Of a DNA stretch of 64,000 nt, positions 35,307 through 42,647 are shown one piece after another. The notes below the pieces were generated by a model. The model had not been told where the DNA came from, did no database searches, and saw only the letters and a program-made list of their open reading frames with translations. Each line of letters opens with the position of its first letter. The first letter of the stretch is position 1. Both the position numbers and the translations under genes were made by a program. This DNA comes from Ignavibacteria bacterium (GTDB lineage: Bacteria; Bacteroidota; Ignavibacteria; Kapaibacteriales; UBA2268), in assembly GCA_026416955.1 (NCBI GenBank), contig JAOAEE010000065.1, positions 112,313 through 176,312 on the forward strand, written 5' to 3'.

Positions 35307-35699
35307 ATGGAATTGAACATCATTTTTGAAATTCGTTACAACAAATCCGAAATCTTTCAAAATGTAATTAATTCAAAAGATTTAAATTTTAATGCAAATT
35401 CAGTAAGAAACGAAAAATATTTCGATATCAATGATGTTTGGGATGCAGTCGATAGCCTTTTCGACTTAGGGGATTCAAATATCTTTAGTTTTCTAAAATT
35501 GAGTGAAGAGGAACAAAAAAAATTTTGGGAAATAGTAAGTAAATTAATAAAAGCTGGAATACTTGGCTATCGTTACTACGAAGTTAATGGCAAACTTGAA
35601 CGGCATTTTATTGAATATGAAATAGCAAACCCCAGATTAGCAAATGCAAGGATAAAATATATAGACAAAAGACAATATTCAAGGGAATGGCTCGTTTAA
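35307..35699 (+). CDS. Protein of unknown function, 130 residues
   Basis: I do not recognise this protein. It has no signal peptide or membrane segment. An N-terminal beta-strand (LNIIFEIRYNKSE) is followed by a helical middle (VWDAVDSLFDLGDSNIFSFLKLSEEEQKKFWEIVSKLIKAGILGYRYYEVNGKLERHFIEYEI) that could be a winged helix: the last two strands with a NGK turn would make the wing. The C-terminus is basic (KYIDKRQYSREWLV). It lies 47 bases after the methyltransferase and 18 before ccmB, all in one direction. The coding look and codon use match its neighbours, so I take it as real. Confidence 0.55.
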   Translation: MELNIIFEIRYNKSEIFQNVINSKDLNFNANSVRNEKYFDINDVWDAVDSLFDLGDSNIFSFLKLSEEEQKKFWEIVSKLIKAGILGYRYYEVNGKLERHFIEYEIANPRLANARIKYIDKRQYSREWLV

Positions 35700-35717
35700 T
35701 TTTGCTTAATTATTTAT

Positions 35718-36386
35718 TTGAAGTTGAAAGGTTTTCTTGCTATTGCTTATAAGGATTTGCAAATTGAATTTCGGAATCGTTATACAATAACAACGACAAT
35801 TCTTTTTACTCTTATTTCCACAACTATTGTAAATTTTAGCATTCCGACAAATCTAATAGAAACGCAAATTTATTCTGGTATGTTATGGATTGTGATATTT
35901 TTTGCTTCTATGACTGGAATGGTTCGAAGTTTTGTTAGCGAGGAAGAGAAAGGAACAGTTCTTTTGTTAAAACTTATTTCAAATCCATATTCAGTTTTTT
36001 TTGGTAAGTTTTTATTCAATTTGTTAATTTCTCTACTTGTCAATATTACTACTATTTTAATGTTTCTTGTCTTCTTTGATAAAGTTAGGATTCTTTATTT
36101 TCATTTGTTTGTTTTAACATTATTTGTCTGTGGAATTGGTATTGCTGGCTGTTCAACGATAATTGGGGCAATTGTAGCCAAAGCAAATGTAAAAGGGGCA
36201 TTGTTTCCAATTCTTTCATTGCCAATACTTATCCCATTGTTGATGGTTGGTATCGAAGCCACACAATATTCAATCATTGGGAAGGATGCAGAAATGGTTC
36301 TACAAAACAATTTGGTTATTATTGCTTATGTTGGTCTTCTGATTACTCTTTCCTCGTTGCTTTTTGAATTTGTTTGGAAAGAATAA
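35718..36386 (+). CDS. ccmB: Heme exporter protein B (ABC permease)
   Basis: A 222-residue membrane protein with six hydrophobic segments. The N-terminus (FLAIAYKDLQIEFRNRYTITTTILFTLIS) and the SEEEKGTVLLLKLISNPYSVFFGKF block near 77-100 are diagnostic of CcmB, the permease of the CcmAB transporter of cytochrome c maturation. Also present are the small-residue segments GIGIAGCSTIIGAIVAKANVKGALFPILSLPILIPLL. The start is a TTG (35718; another at 35724). No ccmA, ccmC or ccmE is nearby, so partners must lie elsewhere. The product should release or move ligand for apocytochrome handling in the inner membrane. Confidence 0.88.
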   Translation: MKLKGFLAIAYKDLQIEFRNRYTITTTILFTLISTTIVNFSIPTNLIETQIYSGMLWIVIFFASMTGMVRSFVSEEEKGTVLLLKLISNPYSVFFGKFLFNLLISLLVNITTILMFLVFFDKVRILYFHLFVLTLFVCGIGIAGCSTIIGAIVAKANVKGALFPILSLPILIPLLMVGIEATQYSIIGKDAEMVLQNNLVIIAYVGLLITLSSLLFEFVWKE

Positions 36387-36440
36387 GAAATTGATATTAT
36401 TAATAAATTTGCAAGTTTTTTAATTCAAAAGTGGTAAAAA

Positions 36441-38333
36441 ATGAGAAAATGGAGAATTGAAGATTCAATTGAACTATATAATATCAAAGGATGGGGGCAG
36501 AATTATTTCGACATTAATGAAAAAGGTAATTTGGTTGTTATTCCATCGAAGAACGGAGTAAAGATAGACCTAAAAGAACTAATAGATGAATTAATTTTAA
36601 GAGATGTTTCCCTTCCCGTTTTGGTTCGATTTCCAGATATTCTCGACGACAGAATTGAAACAATAACTAAATGCTTCGAGGAAGCCTCGAAAGAATACGG
36701 TTTCAAAGGAAAATATTTCAATGTATATCCTATAAAGGTAAATCAAGTTCGGCCAGTAGTCGAAGAGATTATGCGCTATGGAAAAAAATACAATATTGGG
36801 CTGGAAGCAGGTTCTAAACCAGAGTTGCACGTTGTTTTGGCAGTTGCAAGTTCTCCCGATTCATTAGTTATTTGCAATGGATACAAAGATGAAAACTTTA
36901 TCGAACTTGCCTTGCTTGCCCAAAAAATGGGTCGCAAAATATTTGTTGTTGCAGAAAAGTTTAACGAACTTAAATTGTTAATTTCAATAGCCAAAAGGCT
37001 AAAAATAAAGCCTAACATTGGAATTCGAATTAAACTTTCTACGCAAGGCAGCGGTAAATGGGAAGACTCTGCTGGGGATAAGAGCAAATTTGGTCTGACT
37101 GCAAGTGAATTAATTGAAGCAGTTGAATATATTAAAGGAAATAAATTACTCGACTCTTTTAAATTAATTCATTTCCACATTGGAAGCCAAGTAACCAATA
37201 TTCGTATGATTAAGAATGCTCTTCGGGAGTGTTCACAGTTCTATGTTCAATTACGAAAACTTGGATGCAATATTGAGTACGTTGATATAGGTGGAGGATT
37301 GGGGGTCGATTATGACGGGACGCGGTCTTTTAGTCCCAGCAGCATAAATTATACGATTAAGGAGTATGTCGATGATGCAGTTTATATGATAACAGAAGCT
37401 TGCCAAAAGAACAATCTTCCACATCCAAACATAATTACAGAATCTGGTCGTTCGTTAACTGCACATCATTCTGTCTTGATATTTAATGTTTTGGAAACTG
37501 CTGTAAATCCACGCTGGGATTACGAGAACGACGAAATTCTTGAAACTGACCACGAAAATGTAAAAGAGCTTTTCAATCTCTTAGAAAATGTCAATTCTAC
37601 AAATATTTTAGAAACTTGGCACGACGCTCAACAAATTCGCGAAGATTCACTCGATTTATTTAGTTTGGGTTTAATTGATTTACAAACTCGGGCAAAGGTC
37701 GAGAAACTCTTCTGGACAGTAGCAAGTGAAATATACCAAATTGCACTTGAAATGAAGCATATGCCCGATGAACTAAGACCATTGTCGCGTATGCTTGCCG
37801 ATAAATATTTTTGCAATTTCTCTTTATTCCAGTCTTTACCAGATTCTTGGGCTATCGACCAGGTTTTCCCTATAGTTCCCATCCATAGGCTAAATGAAAA
37901 ACCAACTCGTTACGCAACACTCCACGATATTACTTGTGATTCCGACGGAAAAATTGAAAATTTCATTGGAACAAAAAACTTTGCACATTATTTACCAGTT
38001 CACGAATTAAAATCTAATGAACCATATTATGTTGGTGTATTTTTGGTTGGTGCTTATCAAGAAATTTTAGGTGACTTACACAATCTTTTTGGTGATACAA
38101 ATGCTGTCCACGTTGTGGTGGAAGATGATTCTTACAAAATCGTTCAAGTAATTGATGGAGAGACAGTTGCGGAAGTTTTAGATTATGTTCAATACGATGC
38201 AAAAAGATTGGTTCGGACAATCGAAACTTGGGTTACTCAATCTGTTAAAGAGGGTAAAATTTCTCCCCAAGAGGGGAAAGAATTTCTCTCGAATTATCGT
38301 TCTGGTTTGTATGGTTACACATATTTGGAGTGA
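36441..38333 (+). CDS. speA: Biosynthetic arginine decarboxylase
   Basis: A 630-residue PLP enzyme that decarboxylates arginine to agmatine, the first step of one route to putrescine and spermidine. The PLP lysine is K99 in VYPIKVNQ. Other blocks are GLEAGSKPEL near 115, HIGSQVTNIRMIKNALRE near 240, YVDIGGGLGVDYDGT near 274, ITESGRSLTAHHSVL near 329, and the C-terminal GAYQEILGDLHNLFGDTNAV. This is the SpeA type, related to DapDC and LysA, and not the PLP-fold I type. An ATG start follows a weak GTGG. An HD-domain gene starts 3 bases later. SpeB and SpeE partners are not in the window. Confidence 0.96.
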   Translation: MRKWRIEDSIELYNIKGWGQNYFDINEKGNLVVIPSKNGVKIDLKELIDELILRDVSLPVLVRFPDILDDRIETITKCFEEASKEYGFKGKYFNVYPIKVNQVRPVVEEIMRYGKKYNIGLEAGSKPELHVVLAVASSPDSLVICNGYKDENFIELALLAQKMGRKIFVVAEKFNELKLLISIAKRLKIKPNIGIRIKLSTQGSGKWEDSAGDKSKFGLTASELIEAVEYIKGNKLLDSFKLIHFHIGSQVTNIRMIKNALRECSQFYVQLRKLGCNIEYVDIGGGLGVDYDGTRSFSPSSINYTIKEYVDDAVYMITEACQKNNLPHPNIITESGRSLTAHHSVLIFNVLETAVNPRWDYENDEILETDHENVKELFNLLENVNSTNILETWHDAQQIREDSLDLFSLGLIDLQTRAKVEKLFWTVASEIYQIALEMKHMPDELRPLSRMLADKYFCNFSLFQSLPDSWAIDQVFPIVPIHRLNEKPTRYATLHDITCDSDGKIENFIGTKNFAHYLPVHELKSNEPYYVGVFLVGAYQEILGDLHNLFGDTNAVHVVVEDDSYKIVQVIDGETVAEVLDYVQYDAKRLVRTIETWVTQSVKEGKISPQEGKEFLSNYRSGLYGYTYLE

Positions 38334-38336
38334 AAA

Positions 38337-38903
38337 TTGGGCAACAAAATACCTTCTCGGGAAGAAGCATTGAATTTGCTTTTGAAGTATAATCAAAGCG
38401 ATTCCTTAATCAAACACGCAAAAGCAGTGGAAGGAGTAATGCGTTACATTGCTTGTAAATTGGGGGAAGACGAGGATTTATGGGGTATTGTAGGCTTAGT
38501 TCACGACTTAGATTACGAGATGTATCCAGAACAGCATTGCCAGGTCACAAAGAAGATATTGGAAGAAGAAGGTTGGGACGAAACTTTAATTCGAGCTATA
38601 CTTTCTCACGGTTGGGGAACTTGTACCGATGTTGAACCACGTTCGTTAATGGAAAAATATCTGTATGCAATAGATGAATTGACTGGGTTAATAACCGCAG
38701 TTGCTCTTGTTCGCCCTTCGAAGAGTATTATGGATGTTGAAGTAAAGTCTGTTAAAAAGAAGTGGAAAGAAAAAAATTTTGCTGCAGGTGCCAATAGAGA
38801 AATCATTCAAAAGGGAGCAGATTTATTAGGAATTTCCCTCGATGAATTAATTCAATTGACAATCGAAGGAATGAAAACAGTAGCAAAAGAAATAGGCTTG
38901 TGA
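38337..38903 (+). CDS. HD-domain phosphohydrolase-like protein
   Basis: A 188-residue protein of the HD superfamily. Metal ligands are H27 (LIKHAKAVEGVMRY), H56-D57 in LVHDLDYEMYPE and a third site in ILSHGWGTCTDVEP near 88. A late conserved block (AIDELTGLITAVALVRPSKSI) is typical of the short HDIG-type proteins found in many anaerobes. The substrate is unknown (nucleotide or phosphate ester). The start is a TTG 3 bases after the speA stop; no better ATG is available before H27. It is followed by lysC after 43 bases and is presumably part of the same transcript. Confidence 0.82.
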   Translation: MGNKIPSREEALNLLLKYNQSDSLIKHAKAVEGVMRYIACKLGEDEDLWGIVGLVHDLDYEMYPEQHCQVTKKILEEEGWDETLIRAILSHGWGTCTDVEPRSLMEKYLYAIDELTGLITAVALVRPSKSIMDVEVKSVKKKWKEKNFAAGANREIIQKGADLLGISLDELIQLTIEGMKTVAKEIGL

Positions 38904-38946
38904 AGTTTTCTTTTCATATTAGTTTTCTTTTCATTTTGGAGTAAAA

Positions 38947-40278
38947 ATGATAGTATCAAAATTTGGGGGCACTTCGGTTGCCGATTCTAATGCCATACAA
39001 AAGGTTTTGTCTATTCTTAAACAGAAAGAAGAGCAAACATTTGTTGTAGTTTCTGCTTTTTCTAAAATTACAGACAGTTTAGTTGATATTTCAAACAACT
39101 TAAGGAATAGAAATTTTAGTATTATACAGGGAAAAGTTGATGAAATATTTTATCGGCACTTTCATACTGCAAAGGAATTGGGTGTTCTTCCACTTGTTTC
39201 GGATTACTTAGAAGAGAAAAAAAACAAAGTAAATCTGTTGATAGATGCATTGAAAATACTAGGGGAAATATCCCCTCGTTCTGTAGATTTGTTATTGAGT
39301 TTCGGCGAATTACTTTCTTCATTTATCATTTATAACTTTCTTAAGATTAATTCCTTAGAAGTTTTGTACGTCGACCCAAGAGAAATTATTGTTACAGATT
39401 CGAATTTTAATTGTGCAGATGTCGATTTTGAGCAAACTGAAGAAAAACTAAAAAAGCTAATGAGCGAAAATGGAAACTATAAATTTTTCATCACTGGTGG
39501 ATTTGTTGGTAGTACATTGGAAGGTTTTACTACCACTTTAGGGCGTGGAGGTTCCGATTATTCTGCTTCGGTAATTGCTTCTCTATTAGGAGCCTCGCAA
39601 TTAGAAATATGGACCGACGTTGATGGAATAATGACAACAGACCCCAACTTGGTTCCATCCGCAAAATTACTCGATGTTGTTTCTTACAAAGAAGCCTCCG
39701 AAATGGCAATTTTTGGGGCAAAAGTATTGCATCCCAAAACTATATTTCCTGCAATCGAAAAGAATATCCCAGTTTATGTTAGAAATACATTTAATCCGAA
39801 TTGCAATGGTACTTTAATTTCATCTAAGTTCTCCGAAAATAACGATGTCAAAGCGATTACTTATAGAAAGAATAATATAGTAATTAATATCGTATCCAAT
39901 CGAATGTTGGGTGCTTACGGATATCTGGCAAAAGTTTTTAATGTTTTTAAAGAATTTGAAACCGAAGTAGACCTTGTTTCAACTTCCGAGGTAAGTGTTT
40001 CTTTAACAATTGACAGTAGGAAAAGACTTGGCGAGATTGTTAAGAAACTTAGGGAAATTGCCGAAGTCGATGTTATTGAAAACTGCGTGATAGTTTCTGT
40101 AATTGGAGAAGGACTAAAAAATTCAACTTCAATTGCTCATAGGATATTTAAAGTTCTTGATGGAATAAAAATTCATATGGTTAGTATGGGAGCATCGGAC
40201 ATAAATTTTAGTTTTGTTGTTAACGAAGAAGATTATGTCGAAGTTGTACGGCTTCTTCATCAAGAGTTTTTTGAGTAA
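38947..40278 (+). CDS. lysC: Aspartate kinase
   Basis: Aspartate kinase phosphorylates aspartate, the entry step for lysine, threonine and methionine. The protein of 443 residues starts MIVSKFGGTSVAD. Further motifs are LLLSFGELLSS near 118, TGGFVGSTLEGFTTTLGRGGSDYSA near 180-204 and IWTDVDGIMTTDP near 219-231. Two ACT-type domains at the C-terminus (VINIVSNRMLGAYGYLAKVF from about 316; VIVSVIGEG near 386 and IKIHMVSMGASDINFSFVV near 415) indicate feedback regulation, probably by lysine. lysA follows after 20 bases, supporting a lysine role. Confidence 0.94.
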   Translation: MIVSKFGGTSVADSNAIQKVLSILKQKEEQTFVVVSAFSKITDSLVDISNNLRNRNFSIIQGKVDEIFYRHFHTAKELGVLPLVSDYLEEKKNKVNLLIDALKILGEISPRSVDLLLSFGELLSSFIIYNFLKINSLEVLYVDPREIIVTDSNFNCADVDFEQTEEKLKKLMSENGNYKFFITGGFVGSTLEGFTTTLGRGGSDYSASVIASLLGASQLEIWTDVDGIMTTDPNLVPSAKLLDVVSYKEASEMAIFGAKVLHPKTIFPAIEKNIPVYVRNTFNPNCNGTLISSKFSENNDVKAITYRKNNIVINIVSNRMLGAYGYLAKVFNVFKEFETEVDLVSTSEVSVSLTIDSRKRLGEIVKKLREIAEVDVIENCVIVSVIGEGLKNSTSIAHRIFKVLDGIKIHMVSMGASDINFSFVVNEEDYVEVVRLLHQEFFE

Positions 40279-40298
40279 GGTAATTAATAGGTTTTGTT

Positions 40299-41525
40299 AT
40301 GGAAAAAATTCAAAATTGGGACATAAAAGAATTAGCCGAAAAATTTGGAACTCCTTTATATGTTTATAGCAAACAAAAAATAGTTGATAATTATTATAGA
40401 CTACATAAAGCATTCGAACAACATTTTTCTAAGTTTCAAATTCATTTTTCCGTTAAATCGAATTCGAACATACATATTTTGCGTATTTTTAGGGACTTGG
40501 GCTGTGGAGCTGATTGTTCCTCACCTTTCGAACTTTTGCTTGCTCTAGAGGCTGGAATTAAAGAAGAGAAAATAGTTTATACTGGAAACTACGAAAGTAG
40601 TGAAGATTTCGAGTTGCTTTCTAAATACAATGTAAAAATTAACTTTGATGATATTACTTCTTATTCTCGATTCTGTCAATTCAAGCAACCCAAATTTGTT
40701 AGTTTTAGAGTAAATCCTGGTATTGGGAAAGGTGGATTTGAAGGAATAACAACTGGTGGAGCGGATGCAAAGTTTGGCGTTCCTTATGAACTTATCTATC
40801 AAGCATATAGTAAAGCAAAAAGTAATGGTGCAAATGAATTTGGTGTGCATATTATGACAGGTTCGAACATTTTAGAACCAATCTACTTTGCTGAAGTAAC
40901 GGAAAAATTATTTAGAATAGTTGGTAGAGTTTTTAATGAATTAGAGATAAAACCCAATTATGTAGATATTGGTGGGGGGTTTGGAATTCCCTATACAGAT
41001 GACGAAAGAGATTTGGATGTTGAAAATACAGCCAAATTAATTAGTGAAATTTATTATGAATTTTGTCAAAAGTATGATTTAGGAAATCCGGAATTGAAAA
41101 TTGAACCAGGGAGATATCTTATTGCCAATGCTGGATACCTAATTTCTAAGATAACTGGTATAAAAAATGGTTACAAAAAGTTCGTAGGAATTGATGCTGG
41201 TATGAATTCTCTATTGCGGCCTTCTCTTTACGGTGCAGTTCATCGTATCAAAGTTTATGGAAAAAATGACAATACACATCTGGTTCAGATTTGTGGGCAA
41301 ATATGTGAAAATTCAGATATTCTTGCAAAAAATGTTCCTTTCCCCAAAGTTCAGGAGGGGGACCTCTGTATTATATTAGATGTAGGAGCCTATGGATTTT
41401 CGATGGCTTCTAATTATAATGGAAGGCCCTTACCTGCAGAAGTTTTGGTTGACGATGCAAGTGCAAGATTAATTCGGAAAAGGCAGAATTTTGAAGATTT
41501 TGTTCGTTCTATGAAATTTCTATGA
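40299..41525 (+). CDS. lysA: Diaminopimelate decarboxylase
   Basis: LysA makes lysine from meso-diaminopimelate with PLP. The protein has 408 residues. The PLP lysine is K53 in HFSVKSNSNIH, and the glycine loop is VDIGGGFGIPY near 222. Other family elements are CGADCSSPFELLLALEAG, VYTGNYESSEDF, EPGRYLIANAGYLISKI near 269 and VGAYGFSMASNYNGRPLPAEVLV near 366 containing the substrate-site residues. The order lysC-lysA and the dapD gene at 53 kb together point to the succinylase branch of the DAP pathway. The stop lies 1 base from the stop of the converging nrnA-like gene. Confidence 0.95.
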   Translation: MEKIQNWDIKELAEKFGTPLYVYSKQKIVDNYYRLHKAFEQHFSKFQIHFSVKSNSNIHILRIFRDLGCGADCSSPFELLLALEAGIKEEKIVYTGNYESSEDFELLSKYNVKINFDDITSYSRFCQFKQPKFVSFRVNPGIGKGGFEGITTGGADAKFGVPYELIYQAYSKAKSNGANEFGVHIMTGSNILEPIYFAEVTEKLFRIVGRVFNELEIKPNYVDIGGGFGIPYTDDERDLDVENTAKLISEIYYEFCQKYDLGNPELKIEPGRYLIANAGYLISKITGIKNGYKKFVGIDAGMNSLLRPSLYGAVHRIKVYGKNDNTHLVQICGQICENSDILAKNVPFPKVQEGDLCIILDVGAYGFSMASNYNGRPLPAEVLVDDASARLIRKRQNFEDFVRSMKFL

Positions 41526-41526
41526 T

Positions 41527-42576
41527 CTATTGAAATAGTATATTTTTTGCCTTTTCAATTAATTTTTGCTTAACTTGGTTAAAATCAGAATTGTGAAACC
41601 TACAACCTGCTGCATTGATGTGACCTCCACCTCCAAAATGTAAGGCAAGGCTACGGGCTGAATATTCCCCTTTCGAACGAATTGATACACGAATTTCATT
41701 TCTTTCAACAATTTCAAGCATTAGTATACTCATCAAAACACCATCTATAGAAAGAAGAGATTCAACGAAACCTTCGGTATCTTCCTCTTTTGTGTTCGTA
41801 TCGATAAAATCTTTATGATAAATTGGCATTATGACAAGTTTATTATCATAATAACTCTCCAATCGAGAATAACCAATACCCATTAACCTTGCAGCGTTGA
41901 TTGGGATTTTGTTGTAGACTTCGTTATATAGTTTCACTGGGTCGACACCATAATCAATTAAATCTGCAACTATTCTATGGACTTCTCCGTCAGTTCTTTC
42001 GAAACGGAAGTTACCTGTGTCGGTCATTATTGCAACATACAAATTATCTATTATTGCGGGTGTCCATACAATTGTTTCATCTATTTTTAGTAGTTTGTAT
42101 AGGATTTCTCCGGTTGAACTTGCGGTTGTGTCTATAAGGTAGTAATCTGCAATGTTCTTTGGTTCTTGGTGATGGTCAACAATAATCTTTATTGCACTAG
42201 ATTTTTCAATACCAGCTTGAATTTCTTTAAGTCGAGAAATATCATTTAGGTCCAGAATTACTATTACATCTAAATCGTTTGGTATTTCGTCGTTTGTGGG
42301 ATTATTTATTATTTCTATTTTGTCTATTCCATTTAAAAAGTGTAAATTAGTAGGAATGGGGGTTAATAATTTAAATGAAACTATTTTATTTTTTTGTTTC
42401 AGATAATGATAAAGTGCTAAGCAAGAACCTATCGCGTCACCGTCTGGATTTGAATGTGTTAGGATAAGAAATTTATTATATTTTTTCAATACATTGATGA
42501 TATTTTTTGCAGATGTTTCAAAATCAGGAATAATTAATAATTTGGTATTATCTTTGCTTCTGGTTATCACATCCAT
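41527..42576 (-). CDS. NrnA-like DHH-DHHA1 phosphoesterase (oligoribonuclease or pAp phosphatase)
   Basis: About 349 residues with the DHH fold: LILTHSNPDGDAIGSCLALYHYL near 38-60 (motif I), VIVILDLND near 113 (motif II), IIVDHHQEPKN near 138 (motif III, DHH), and a TASSTGEILYKLL block. The C-terminal DHHA1 domain ends in FGGGGHINAAGCRF. This set is typical of NrnA, which degrades nano-RNA and 3'-phosphoadenosine-5'-phosphate. I take the ATG at 42574-42576; the open frame reaches 42705 but that would overlap the start of the diverging gene and adds a basic stretch not seen in the family. Confidence 0.88.
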   Translation of the reverse strand: MDVITRSKDNTKLLIIPDFETSAKNIINVLKKYNKFLILTHSNPDGDAIGSCLALYHYLKQKNKIVSFKLLTPIPTNLHFLNGIDKIEIINNPTNDEIPNDLDVIVILDLNDISRLKEIQAGIEKSSAIKIIVDHHQEPKNIADYYLIDTTASSTGEILYKLLKIDETIVWTPAIIDNLYVAIMTDTGNFRFERTDGEVHRIVADLIDYGVDPVKLYNEVYNKIPINAARLMGIGYSRLESYYDNKLVIMPIYHKDFIDTNTKEEDTEGFVESLLSIDGVLMSILMLEIVERNEIRVSIRSKGEYSARSLALHFGGGGHINAAGCRFHNSDFNQVKQKLIEKAKNILFQ

Positions 42577-42647
42577 TTTGAGATTATTTATTTTTAAATT
42601 CTTTTGACGAAGACAAGAAAAAATATTTTTAACAACAAGAGGGTGAA

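Noticed and set aside
36776..37087. 103-codon open frame on the minus strand inside speA
   Set aside because: It is a shadow of the speA reading frame; speA is certain.
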